Assembly (NCBI GenBank): GCA_050330055.1
Contig: JBHJOF010000095.1
Location: 1-13,748 of the forward strand
Length of the DNA: 13,748 nt
Reading direction: 5' to 3'
From: JBHJOF01 sp050330055
GTDB lineage: Bacteria > Pseudomonadota > Alphaproteobacteria > Kiloniellales > JAKSDN01
This document shows positions 1 through 7,191 of the stretch, piece by piece. Numbering within the stretch: the first letter of the stretch is position 1; the number at the start of each line of letters is the position of its first letter. The translations under genes and the position numbers were made by a program. The notes below the pieces were generated by a model. It did no database searches. It was not told where the DNA came from and worked only from the letters and a program-made list of their open reading frames with translations.

Positions 1-1733
1 CCGGCCGGCCGGGCGCCGGCGAGCTGCTGCGGAGTCGGCACCGCGCCCGCCTGGCTCGGCCGCAGGCCCGAATCGAGCGCGCCCAGCATGGCCCGCAGCA
101 GGGCGATGCGGCGTGCCAGCGCGGCCGGCTCGGCACGGCCCTGGGTCGCCTGCCAGCTGGCGATGCCGCCGCCCAGCACCGCAGACTGGCCGCCGGCCAG
201 GCGCCAGTAGGGCCACAGCGTGGTGGCGGCGCTCGCCGCCTCGGGCTGGGCGGCCGCCGCCTGCTGGGCGAAACTGAGCCAAGCCGCCGCCGCCTCGAAT
301 CGCCCTGCAGCATAGAGTGCGCGGCCGGCGGCGCCGGCCTGGGGCAGCGTCTGCGGGCTGCGCGGCAGGCGGCTGACCAGGGGCTGGAAGGCCACAGCCA
401 GGGGGATGTAGCCGGCCTCGTCAACCGCGGCATTGGCCCAGGCGACGTCCAGGGCGGCGGCCATGGCCTCCGCCTGCGCCGCCGGGCCGAGCGCCCGCAG
501 GGCCCACTGGTAGGCGAGCGCGCGGCCGCGGGACGTTGTCACGTCCGGGGCGGCGCGACTGTCGAGTTCGCCGATCTCGAAGCTGAAGGCGTCATAGACG
601 CGGCCGAGCTCGGCGGGATCGAGCGCGCCGGCCGCGGTGGCGCGCTCGGCCGCCACGACGCGCTGCCCGAGCGCCGTCTTCCCCGACCGCGCCATGGCGA
701 CCAGTACGCCGAAGTCGGCTTCTTCTTCGGTGCCGGGCGGCAACGGCTGGCCGCGCCCGTGCAGCAGGGCGAAGGGCAGCGGCTGCGCGGCCAGTGACGG
801 CGCGACCTCGGCGCCGGCACCGGCCAGCGCCTCGGCCAGGGCGAGGAACGGGGCATCCTCGTCCAGGCCACGCTCCTGCAGTAGACCGAGGCCGAGCTGG
901 GCCTGCTCGGTCTCGCCGGCGACGAGCTGACAGGCGATCAGCGCCTTCTGCCAGTAGGGCACGCTGTAGTAGAACGGCAGGCCCCTGCGCACCTCGCCGC
1001 AGCCGCCGTCCGTGTCGCCCAGCAGCAGCTCGCTCTCGACCCGAGCGCGGGTGATCGGCTCCTCGTCGAAGCGCCGCGGCACGATCTCCAGCAGGCGCGC
1101 CAGGCCCTGGGTGTCGCCGACCTTGCCCAGACGGTCGATCCGCAGCGCCAGAAGTCCCAGGTCGGGCTCAGGGGAGCTCTCCTGGGCCGTCCCGGCGGAG
1201 GGGCCCAGCGATGTCCCGAGAGATGTCCCAGCGGACGATCCTGTGGGATACTGCCTCTGCGCCTGGGGCGAACGCACCGGCCCCTCGGCGCGGGACAGGA
1301 GCAGGCGGCGCGCCAGGTCACGCAGCACCGCCGAGCGGTAGCGGTCCGGGAGCAGCGCCAGCAGACCAGTCACCCGATCTCGGTCGCTGCCGGCCCAGAG
1401 GTCCTCGCCGAGGCCGCCGTTCCCGGCGTCGAGCAGGCCCAGATTATCGGGATCGAGCGCATCGAGCGGATTGATCTCGATGCCCTGGACCTGCGGCGCA
1501 TCGGCCGCCGGGCCGGCGCCTTCCGGCTGCCGCGCCTTGGGATCGAAGGGCAGCAGCGGGGTCGGCGGCTCGAGGGCGATCGGCGCCCCCGGGTCCGACG
1601 GTGAGGCACCGGATTCCTGGCCATGCGCGGGGACGGCATCTCCCATGGCCAGGGCGAGCAGCAGGGCAAGCGCAATCGCGTCAAGACGGGACCGGAGGCT
1701 TGGCGGCAGAGCCCTAGCGCGGGAAGCGATCAT
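1..1733 (-). CDS. Large exported alpha-helical protein of unknown function, C-terminus cut by the window edge
   Basis: An unbroken minus-strand frame starts at 1733 and runs 577 codons to the left edge, so the gene is partial. The start is an ATG preceded by AAGGTGA about six bases upstream. Residues 1-40 look like a signal peptide: a basic stretch with several Arg, a hydrophobic core near 20-31 (IALALLLALAMG) and an AHG-Q type cleavage site. A Pro-rich linker follows to about residue 100, then Ala/Leu-rich amphipathic helices to the edge, broken by a Gly/Ser/Thr spacer near 160-185. The helical part resembles TPR-like or alpha-solenoid repeats, but I could not align a repeat unit. Two cysteines sit near a conserved-looking WQKALIACQ segment. 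Its first 20 bases overlap the end of a small membrane-protein gene, suggesting translational coupling. Export to the periplasm is inferred; function is unknown. Codon use matches the housekeeping neighbours, so this is a real core-like gene. Confidence 0.85.
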   Translation of the reverse strand, partial: MIASRARALPPSLRSRLDAIALALLLALAMGDAVPAHGQESGASPSDPGAPIALEPPTPLLPFDPKARQPEGAGPAADAPQVQGIEINPLDALDPDNLGLLDAGNGGLGEDLWAGSDRDRVTGLLALLPDRYRSAVLRDLARRLLLSRAEGPVRSPQAQRQYPTGSSAGTSLGTSLGPSAGTAQESSPEPDLGLLALRIDRLGKVGDTQGLARLLEIVPRRFDEEPITRARVESELLLGDTDGGCGEVRRGLPFYYSVPYWQKALIACQLVAGETEQAQLGLGLLQERGLDEDAPFLALAEALAGAGAEVAPSLAAQPLPFALLHGRGQPLPPGTEEEADFGVLVAMARSGKTALGQRVVAAERATAAGALDPAELGRVYDAFSFEIGELDSRAAPDVTTSRGRALAYQWALRALGPAAQAEAMAAALDVAWANAAVDEAGYIPLAVAFQPLVSRLPRSPQTLPQAGAAGRALYAAGRFEAAAAWLSFAQQAAAAQPEAASAATTLWPYWRLAGGQSAVLGGGIASWQATQGRAEPAALARRIALLRAMLGALDSGLRPSQAGAVPTPQQLAGARPA

Positions 1734-1848
1734 TTGGGATCACCTTTTCGGCCGGGACCGACGGCGGCTCGATTTCCCAGGTCACCATGAAGACCGCGCC
1801 ACCGACAACCAGCAGGACAACGAGCAGCAGAAGGATGCGCAAGACCAT
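1714..1848 (-). CDS. 44-residue single-pass membrane microprotein
   Basis: This short minus-strand frame opens at ATG 1848 and stops at TAG 1716-1714. It encodes a basic start (MVLR), one strong hydrophobic helix at about residues 4-24 rich in Leu and Val, then a polar tail with a Pro-rich turn and the ending EKVIPNDRFPR. That layout suggests an N-terminal anchor with a short tail outside the cytoplasm. The last 20 bases overlap the ATG of the large exported-protein gene in another frame, and the SD for that gene lies inside this one, so the two are probably co-translated. The upstream SD is poor (a GGGG run about nine bases away). I recall similar short proteins with an EKVIP-RFPR tail beside comparable genes in Rhodospirillales, but could not check this. 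The helix, tail and coupling argue against chance. Function unknown; a partner or assembly factor for the downstream protein is possible. Confidence 0.7.
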   Translation of the reverse strand: MVLRILLLLVVLLVVGGAVFMVTWEIEPPSVPAEKVIPNDRFPR

Positions 1849-1881
1849 CAATCAGCCCCAAGGTAGAGAGCGTCCAGCCGC

Positions 1882-1887
1882 ATATAG
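1882..1887 (-). promoter_or_regulatory. Possible -10 element for the minus-strand pair
   Basis: On the minus strand this reads CTATAT, 34 bases upstream of ATG 1848, a sensible distance for a -10 box. No good -35 hexamer lies 16-18 bases further upstream, so this is only a candidate. Confidence 0.25.
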
Positions 1888-1934
1888 GGCCGAGCCGGCT
1901 CGATTCGAGCATCAGACGCGACCTCACCGTGAGC

Positions 1935-1962
1935 TTGCATCGAGCTGGGAAATATATGCTAG
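1935..1962 (+). promoter_or_regulatory. Possible promoter for aroK-aroB
   Basis: TTGCAT at 1935-1940 and TGCTAG at 1957-1962 are separated by 16 bases, in an AT-richer patch of the divergent intergenic region. This resembles a weak alphaproteobacterial RpoD promoter and would leave about 110 bases of leader before aroK. The -10 match is imperfect. Confidence 0.25.
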
Positions 1963-2076
1963 GCTTCGACTCGGGCAATTTTGCGACAGTCTATCGGCCG
2001 TGCCACAGCCTTGCAACGGCGCACGGGTGCTGTTTCCTGGGACAAGACCTGGCACGCTGAAGTGAAACGGACTCCC

Positions 2077-2649
2077 ATGCGCCGCCCCACCGCCAGCAAG
2101 CCAGACAAGTCGGTGGTGCTCGTCGGCCTGATGGGCGCGGGCAAGACTTGCATCGGCCGGCGCCTGGCCAGCCGTCTCGGCCTGCCCTTCGCCGACGCCG
2201 ACACCGAGATCGAGGCGGCCGCCGGCTGCTCGATCGAAGAGATCTTTGCACAGCACGGCGAGGGCGCCTTTCGCGACGGCGAGCACCGCGTGATCCTGCG
2301 CCTGCTGTCGGTGCAGCCCTGCGTGCTGTCGACCGGCGGCGGCGCCTTCATGGACCCGCGCACGCGGGCGGCGATCCGAGAGCGGGGCATCGCCGTCTGG
2401 CTGCGCGCCGACCTCGACCTCATGCTGAAGCGCACCGGCCGGCGCAACAACCGGCCGCTGCTGAAGAGCGGCGATCCGCGGCAGATCCTGGCGCGCCTCA
2501 TGGCCGAGCGCTATCCGGTCTCCGCCGAGGCCGACATCGTGGTCGATTCGATGGACGGGCCGCCCGAGGTGACCGTGGCCAACGTCGACAAGGCGCTGGC
2601 CGCCTTCCAGAGCCGACAGGGCGCGCAGCCGGCGGAGGCGCTGTCATGA
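2077..2649 (+). CDS. aroK: Shikimate kinase
   Basis: This 190-residue cytosolic enzyme phosphorylates shikimate with ATP to shikimate 3-phosphate in the common aromatic pathway. The P-loop GLMGAGKT is at residues 17-24. The shikimate-binding residues of the family are visible as DAD at 40-42 and R66 in FRDGE. The GGG loop is at 87-89 and the lid motif RPLL at 126-129, with the later Arg in ERYPVSAEADIVV. Length is normal. The frame stays open upstream to 1981, but ATG 2077 places the P-loop at the usual distance and has a weak ACGGA nearby; an in-frame GTG at 2062 is an alternative. The stop overlaps the aroB start as ATGA, so the two should be co-translated, giving two successive-pathway enzymes from one message. 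Confidence 0.95.
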   Translation: MRRPTASKPDKSVVLVGLMGAGKTCIGRRLASRLGLPFADADTEIEAAAGCSIEEIFAQHGEGAFRDGEHRVILRLLSVQPCVLSTGGGAFMDPRTRAAIRERGIAVWLRADLDLMLKRTGRRNNRPLLKSGDPRQILARLMAERYPVSAEADIVVDSMDGPPEVTVANVDKALAAFQSRQGAQPAEALS

Positions 2650-3788
2650 CGGCGCCGGGGCGCCTGCGCGTCGAGCTCGGCGAGCGCAGCTACGACATTC
2701 TGGTCGGTGAAGGCCTGCTCGGCAGCGCCGGGCAACACTGCGCGCCGCTGTTGCGCCAGAAACGAGTCTGCGTGGTGACTGACGAGACGGTGGCCAGACT
2801 GCACCTCGAGGAGCTCGGCCGCTCGCTGAGCAACGCCGGCATCGCCTACCAGAGCGTCATCGTGCCGGCCGGCGAACAGAGCAAGAGCTTCGCGCAGCTG
2901 GCCGAACTCTGCGGCCGCCTGCTCGACGCCAAGATCGCCCGCGACAGCACGCTGATCGCGCTGGGCGGCGGCGTGGTCGGCGACCTGGCCGGCTTCGCCG
3001 CCAGCATCCTGCTGCGTGGCATCGACTTCATCCAGATCCCGACCACGCTGCTCGCCCAGGTCGACAGCTCGGTCGGCGGTAAGACCGGCATCGACATGCC
3101 GCAGGGCAAGAACCTGGTCGGCAACTTCCATCAGCCGCGTCTGGTGCTGGCCGACACCGAAGTGCTCTCCTCCCTGCCCGAGCGCGAGCTGCGCGCCGGC
3201 TATGCCGAGGTGGTGAAGTACGGTCTGATCGACGACGCCGACTTCTTCACCTGGCTGGAGAGCCACGGCAACGCGGTGATCGAGGGCGATCCAACGGCGC
3301 GGCGCAAGGCCGTACTGACAAGCTGCGCCGCCAAGGCAGCGATCGTCGCCGACGACGAGCGCGAGTCGCTGGAGAGAGCCGCGGGAGGTCAAAGCGGCGG
3401 TCGCGCGCTGCTCAATCTCGGCCACACCTTCGCCCATGCGCTGGAGGCCGAGACCGGCTACAGCGACGAGCTGCTGCACGGCGAGGCGGTCGCCATGGGC
3501 ATGGTGATGGCCTTCGAGCTCTCGGCGCAGCTCGGCCTCTGCCCGGCCGAGGACGCGGCGCGGATGCGCCGTCACCTGGCTGCGGTCGGCCTGCCGACCG
3601 GGCTGGAATCGCTGGAAGGGCGCTTCTGGACCGCGGAGGCGCTGCTCGAGCACATGAGCCGCGACAAGAAGGTGCGCGACGGCCGCATCACCTTCGTGCT
3701 GGTGCGCGGCATCGGCCGGGCCTTCCTCAGCCGCGACGTCGAGCCCGCCGAAGTCGCGGCGCTGCTCAACGACGCCATCGCGGCCTAG
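2646..3788 (+). CDS. aroB: 3-dehydroquinate synthase
   Basis: AroB converts DAHP to 3-dehydroquinate in the cytosol using NAD+ and a divalent metal, usually zinc. The 380-residue protein shows the family blocks in order: GGGVVGDLAGF (107-117), the IPTTLLAQVDSSVGGKTGID block (131-150), KNLVGNFHQP (155-164), AGYAEVVKYG (184-193), NLGHTFAHALE (257-267) and LLHGEAVAMG (276-285). The expected metal ligands E188, H260 and H278 are present. The start is the ATG inside the ATGA overlap with aroK; a longer reading from 2148 would be out of frame with aroK and lacks family similarity. One oddity: between DERE (237-240) and RALLNLGH there are 12 residues, against about three in most AroB proteins, an Ala/Gly-rich insertion just before the first metal His. 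Confidence 0.96.
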   Translation: MTAPGRLRVELGERSYDILVGEGLLGSAGQHCAPLLRQKRVCVVTDETVARLHLEELGRSLSNAGIAYQSVIVPAGEQSKSFAQLAELCGRLLDAKIARDSTLIALGGGVVGDLAGFAASILLRGIDFIQIPTTLLAQVDSSVGGKTGIDMPQGKNLVGNFHQPRLVLADTEVLSSLPERELRAGYAEVVKYGLIDDADFFTWLESHGNAVIEGDPTARRKAVLTSCAAKAAIVADDERESLERAAGGQSGGRALLNLGHTFAHALEAETGYSDELLHGEAVAMGMVMAFELSAQLGLCPAEDAARMRRHLAAVGLPTGLESLEGRFWTAEALLEHMSRDKKVRDGRITFVLVRGIGRAFLSRDVEPAEVAALLNDAIAA

Positions 3789-3828
3789 GTTGCAGGATAG
3801 ATGGCTGACGCACGCGGGACTCTTTTGC

Positions 3829-3975
3829 CACCCTCACCCTCCCACGCGCTGATGCGCGCGGGCCCCTCCCTCTCCCCTCCGAGGGAGAGGGGAACAAACC
3901 GGCGCGCTGTAGACTCCCTCTCCCTTGAGGGGAGAGGGAGGGGCCCATCGCGCAAGCGATGGGAGGGTGAGGGTG
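3829..3975. repeat. Paired inverted intergenic palindromic repeat (element 1)
   Basis: Two diverged copies of the same unit, about 60 bases each, face each other: 3829-3892 and 3914-3975 reverse-complemented. Each reads roughly CACCCTCACCCTCCCA, a short hairpin, GGGCCCCTCCCTCTCCC, then a second hairpin. In the right copy the first hairpin is perfect (CCCATCGC-GCAA-GCGATGGG, 3945-3964). In both copies CCCTCTCCC pairs with GGGAGAGGG. It lies between aroB and the CNNM/CBS gene and could fold into a large cruciform or RNA structure. It resembles G/C-rich intergenic repeats common in alphaproteobacteria; no coding content. Confidence 0.85.
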
Positions 3976-4029
3976 AAAGCTTGGCGGCAGCCAAAGCGAT
4001 ACCGCGCTACTCGCCCGGATGCCGGCGTG

Positions 4030-5361
4030 ATGGCTGAAGTCCTCGGGACGATCGATGTGAATCTGCTGATCGCGGTGGGCGCGATCATCGTGCTGCTGCT
4101 GCTCTCGGCCTTCTTCTCGGGCAGCGAGACCTCGCTGACCGCCGCCTCGCGGGCGCGCATGTACGGCCTGGAACAGCAGGGCGACCACCGGGCCCTGCTG
4201 GTCAACCGCCTGTTGCTGCAGAAGGAGCGCCTGATCGGCACCATCCTGCTCGGCAACAACCTGGTCAACATCCTGGCCTCGGCGCTCGCCACCAGCGTGC
4301 TGATCGGTCTGTTCGGCGACGCTGGCGTCGCCTATGCGACCCTGGTGATGACGGCGCTGGTGCTGATCTTCTCCGAGATCCTGCCCAAGACCTATGCGAT
4401 CCATCACGCCGACAGGGTGGCACTGGCGATCTCGCCGGTGCTGCGGGTCTTCATTGTCGTGCTGAGCCCGGTGACCCAGGCGGCGCTCGCCGTGGTGCGC
4501 GGCACCCTGCTGATCTTCGGCGTGCGCTACGACACCAGCTTCAGCGCCGACTTGCAGGAGGAGGAGCTGCGCGGCGCCATCGACCTGCACGCCATAAGCG
4601 GCGAGGAGGAGCGCCACGAGCGCGAGATGCTGCGCTCGATCCTCGACCTGGCCGAGGTCAACGTCGAGGAGATCATGACCCATCGCAGCGGCGTCGTGAT
4701 GATCGACGCCGACCAGCCGCCGGCCAGGATCGTCGAGGAGGTGCTGGCGAGCCCCTACACCCGCCTGCCGCTGTGGCGCGAGGAGCCCGACAACATCGTC
4801 GGCGTGCTGCACGCCAAGGCGCTGTTCCGCGCCGTGCAGGCGCGCGGCGGCGATATCGACGATCTTGACGTGCTGGCGATCGCCGGCGCGCCCTGGTTCA
4901 TCCCCGACACCACCGACCTGCTGTCCCAGCTGCAGGCCTTCCGCAGCCGGCACGAGCACTTCGCCATCGTGGTCGACGAGTACGGCGAGGTGCGCGGCAT
5001 CGTCACGCTGGAGGACATCCTCGAGGAGATCGTCGGCGAGATCGAGGACGAGCACGACATCGACGTGGCCGGGGTCAAGCTGCTGAAGGACGGCGAGGTG
5101 GTGGTCGACGGCAACGTCACCATCCGCGACCTCAACCGCAAGTTCGGCTGGCGCCTGCCCGACGAGGAGGCCTCGACCCTGGCCGGCCTGGTGCTCTACG
5201 AGGCGCGGCGCATTCCCGAAGTGGGCCAGGTCTACGTCTTCCACGGCTTCCGCTTCGAAATCCTGGGCCGCCAGCGCAACCAGATCACCCAGATCAAGGT
5301 TACGCCGCTCGGCGAGGAGGACGAGCAGGCCGCACCGCCGGCGGCGGGTGCCGTCTCGTGA
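4030..5361 (+). CDS. CNNM/CBS-domain membrane protein, HlyC/CorC (CorB/YfjD-like) family
   Basis: This 443-residue inner-membrane protein belongs to the CNNM/CorB family, whose characterised members are linked to Mg2+ or Co2+ transport; the hemolysin label often used is historical. Residues 9-165 form the CNNM (DUF21) domain with about four hydrophobic segments (9-29, 68-92, 99-117, 131-165) and the signature FFSGSETSLTA (28-38) plus LGNNLVNILAS (74-84). Residues 205-335 carry two CBS motifs, nucleotide-sensing in the family, ending with the conserved VVDEYGEVRGIVTLEDILEE block, given in full at residues 314-333. The C-terminal CorC/HlyC domain spans about 345-427. The frame extends upstream through the palindromic repeat to 3925, but ATG 4030 fits the family N-terminus; an adjacent GTG at 4027 is possible. 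It follows aroB on the same strand, 241 bases apart. Confidence 0.93.
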   Translation: MAEVLGTIDVNLLIAVGAIIVLLLLSAFFSGSETSLTAASRARMYGLEQQGDHRALLVNRLLLQKERLIGTILLGNNLVNILASALATSVLIGLFGDAGVAYATLVMTALVLIFSEILPKTYAIHHADRVALAISPVLRVFIVVLSPVTQAALAVVRGTLLIFGVRYDTSFSADLQEEELRGAIDLHAISGEEERHEREMLRSILDLAEVNVEEIMTHRSGVVMIDADQPPARIVEEVLASPYTRLPLWREEPDNIVGVLHAKALFRAVQARGGDIDDLDVLAIAGAPWFIPDTTDLLSQLQAFRSRHEHFAIVVDEYGEVRGIVTLEDILEEIVGEIEDEHDIDVAGVKLLKDGEVVVDGNVTIRDLNRKFGWRLPDEEASTLAGLVLYEARRIPEVGQVYVFHGFRFEILGRQRNQITQIKVTPLGEEDEQAAPPAAGAVS

Positions 5362-5439
5362 TTTTTTGGTCCCTCAGACGCCGGGCACGCCCATCCGGGC
5401 GCTTGGCTTAGCGCGCACTTGCGCGCGGGGCCTCAATGG

Positions 5440-5489
5440 CCCAGTTGCAAGGGCGTCGAGCGGCATTGACCTCGGGGTCCCAGTTGCAA
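5440..5489 (+). repeat. Direct repeat of CCCAGTTGCAA upstream of the DUF2889 gene
   Basis: The 11-mer CCCAGTTGCAA occurs at 5440-5450 and again at 5479-5489, 39 bases start to start. The second copy extends to the perfect palindrome GTTGCAAC. Both lie just upstream of the promoter at 5516. The spacing is close to four helical turns, which would suit an operator pair, but no regulator is identified. Confidence 0.4.
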
Positions 5490-5515
5490 CCTCACTTTGT
5501 CTGATGGTGGTTCGG

Positions 5516-5543
5516 TTGACGGCCGGGGAACGCGGCCTATAGT
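5516..5543 (+). promoter_or_regulatory. Strong sigma70-type promoter for the DUF2889 gene
   Basis: TTGACG (5516-5521) and TATAGT (5538-5543) are separated by 16 bases, close to the housekeeping sigma consensus and the best promoter in the window. Transcription would start near 5550, giving a leader of about 45 bases before ATG 5596. Confidence 0.75.
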
Positions 5544-5595
5544 CAAGGCGACTCCCGCGACATCTCATCCTCTCGAAAGCAACAGGCGGCATACC

Positions 5596-6159
5596 ATGCC
5601 ACTTTCCCCCGCGGCCGCGCGCGAGCGCTTCCACACCCGGGCCTACGAGTTCGCCGGCTATCGGCGCCAGGACGGACTGTGGGACATCGAGGCGCACATG
5701 ACCGACACCAAGACCTACAGCTTCCACAACGACTACCGCGGCCAGATTCAGGCCGGCGAGCCGATCCACGACATGTGGATTCGTCTGACCATCGACGAGG
5801 AGCTCGTCGTGCGCGACATCGAGGCGGCGACCGACGGCTCGCCCTACGCGGTCTGCCCGGCGATCACGCCGAACTTCAAGCGCATGATCGGCGCGCGCGT
5901 CGGCGCCGGCTGGCGCCGCGCCATCGCCAAGCACCTGGGCGGCGTCGAGGGCTGCACCCACCTGGTCGAGATGTTAGGCGCCATGGCCACGGTCGCCTTC
6001 CAGACCCTCTACCCGGTGCTGGCCAGGAAGGCCGCGCAGAACCCGCAGCCGGGCAAGCCGCGCGAGGGTCGGCCGGTCCTGCTCGACAGCTGCCACGCCT
6101 ACCGCAGCGACGGCCCGATCGCGAAGAAGCTCTGGCCGGAGTTTTATACGGGGGAGTGA
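5596..6159 (+). CDS. DUF2889 family protein of unknown function
   Basis: The 187-residue product matches the pattern I know for DUF2889: LWDIEAHMTDTKTY (28-41), a RGQIQAGEPIHDMW block (48-61), YAVCPAITPNF (84-94), and GCTHLVEMLG followed by ATVAFQT (119-137). It has no signal peptide or membrane segment, so it is probably cytosolic. The conserved Trp, Asp/Glu, His and Cys residues look like a binding or active site, but the family has no settled activity that I know of. The frame is open upstream to 5497, across the promoter, so ATG 5596 is chosen; AGGCGG at 5584-5589 is a well-placed SD. It is transcribed alone and converges with the low-GC membrane gene, whose stop is only 16 bases away. 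Confidence 0.85.
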   Translation: MPLSPAAARERFHTRAYEFAGYRRQDGLWDIEAHMTDTKTYSFHNDYRGQIQAGEPIHDMWIRLTIDEELVVRDIEAATDGSPYAVCPAITPNFKRMIGARVGAGWRRAIAKHLGGVEGCTHLVEMLGAMATVAFQTLYPVLARKAAQNPQPGKPREGRPVLLDSCHAYRSDGPIAKKLWPEFYTGE

Positions 6160-6175
6160 GGCAAAGTCCGAATCA

Positions 6176-6991
6176 TCACTGTAGCCTGTGGCGCAATACA
6201 GCGGTTCTTCCATGCGATGTTATGCGCCAGCGTGCTGTGCCGTCCTTCCTAGAGGTCGTTTTCTCAATGTGCCCAGAGGCAACTAACTTATCCAAGTGTT
6301 GAAGCACACGAGCTCGATTGAGCTTGGTATCTCCAGCCAATCCGCTGGTAGAGCGGCGCGTATATTTGGAGTCTTCTAGCGCCATTAGCAGCTTCATGGA
6401 GTTCTCGTCGAGCTGCTCTGCCGACACAGCTTCGGCTCCTTCAATTGCGGCTCCCTCAGTGGCTTCCCCTGTATCAAGCTCCCTTTCGCTTAGATCCTCC
6501 TGAATCTCAGCGACATCCTGCTGCGCTTCTTCGGCACGGCGATTCGCTTCCCGAGCCTGTTGAAGAATCCGCTCAGAAACAGTTTGTATGAAGGCACGTG
6601 CAGATACCGCGGCAATTAGGCAAAAAGCCGCAATCACAAAGAAATCTGCGGCTCTCTCACCGCAACGCGGTGGAATGGCGTTTGCGCCGCCTGTCACGGC
6701 GCTGCAGTCCGCCAAGACATTAGTGATGAGATCATCGGTCCCGCCCGCCGAGAGCCTTAAGAAAAGAGGCACAATGAAAGCGGCGACGACGCCGGTAATG
6801 ACACTACGCCAAAGCAGCCGAGGGTCTCGTGGATGCCAAGCCCCCCAGACGCTACTATTACTGCTTGCTACCTCTCCTTTCGGATTGGCGTTGTCGTCTT
6901 CGAGCGAAAGCGCATAGTTAGCAATGCCACCAGCCAAGCCAGAGGCAACCATGATCGTTACGAGCAACAGAACCGCTTGCCATTGGGTCAT
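6176..6991 (-). CDS. Three-TM, coiled-coil, winged-helix protein (YEATS-associated three-TM type)
   Basis: The 271-residue protein has three predicted membrane helices (about 5-28, 60-81, 115-135), a charged coiled coil (137-172), an acidic Gly/Ala linker (173-195) and a MarR-like winged helix (196-268). The winged helix shows a recognition-helix segment, ARVLQHLDKLVASGHIEK, and a wing, SRKDGTARWRITSHG. With the winged helix inside the cell, the TM2-TM3 loop holding C96 and C110 would lie outside, where they could form a disulfide. The N-terminal pattern (GGIANYALS, then WRSVITGVVAAFIVPLFL, then FFVIAAFCLIAAVSARAFI) resembles my memory of the three-TM region described next to prokaryotic YEATS domains in conflict or signalling systems; I could not test this. 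A GGGGGA SD lies seven bases before ATG 6991. GC is about 50-55% against about 70% around it, suggesting horizontal acquisition. Its role is not known; a membrane-anchored sensor-regulator is inferred. Confidence 0.8.
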   Translation of the reverse strand: MTQWQAVLLLVTIMVASGLAGGIANYALSLEDDNANPKGEVASSNSSVWGAWHPRDPRLLWRSVITGVVAAFIVPLFLRLSAGGTDDLITNVLADCSAVTGGANAIPPRCGERAADFFVIAAFCLIAAVSARAFIQTVSERILQQAREANRRAEEAQQDVAEIQEDLSERELDTGEATEGAAIEGAEAVSAEQLDENSMKLLMALEDSKYTRRSTSGLAGDTKLNRARVLQHLDKLVASGHIEKTTSRKDGTARWRITSHGRTAVLRHRLQ

Positions 6992-7079
6992 TGCATGGTC
7001 CCCCTATTGGTGCGGTCGTTCGGGCCAAGTAGAATGTTAGACTATCGGTTGAGGACGGACTGGGGAAGGAGTCGAGGCT

Positions 7080-7103
7080 GCTTCAGCGCGGGCCGCTGAA
7101 AGC
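7080..7103 (-). terminator. Possible hairpin downstream of purD
   Basis: GCTTCAGCG (7080-7088) pairs with CGCTGAAAGC (7094-7103), with one bulged base and a CGGGC loop. It lies about 90 bases past the purD stop and upstream of the membrane gene, also minus strand. No T-run follows, so its terminator role is uncertain. Confidence 0.3.
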
Positions 7104-7191
7104 GTACCAAGAGCCGAAAGTTTGGCCGGGTGCGGGACGGTGACCTGTACCATGGCAGGGGCTTAGCAAAGCAGCCGGCGGAGCCGAAGCC

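Noticed and set aside
539..1684. Several 100-130-codon open frames on both strands at the left end
   Set aside because: They are shadows of the continuous 577-codon minus-strand frame, which has a signal peptide and helical protein content.
2148..2645. N-terminal extension of the aroB frame
   Set aside because: It lies out of frame inside aroK; the ATGA overlap gives the natural aroB start.
2511..3653. 380-codon minus-strand open frame opposite aroB
   Set aside because: Antisense shadow; the plus strand encodes all AroB motifs.
3925..4029. N-terminal extension of the CNNM/CBS protein through the repeat
   Set aside because: The extension translates the palindromic element, while ATG 4030 gives the normal family N-terminus.
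3766..5244. Long minus-strand open frame opposite the CNNM/CBS gene
   Set aside because: Its His/Asp/Gln-rich sequence is typical of an antisense shadow in GC-rich DNA, while the plus strand has clear CNNM and CBS motifs.
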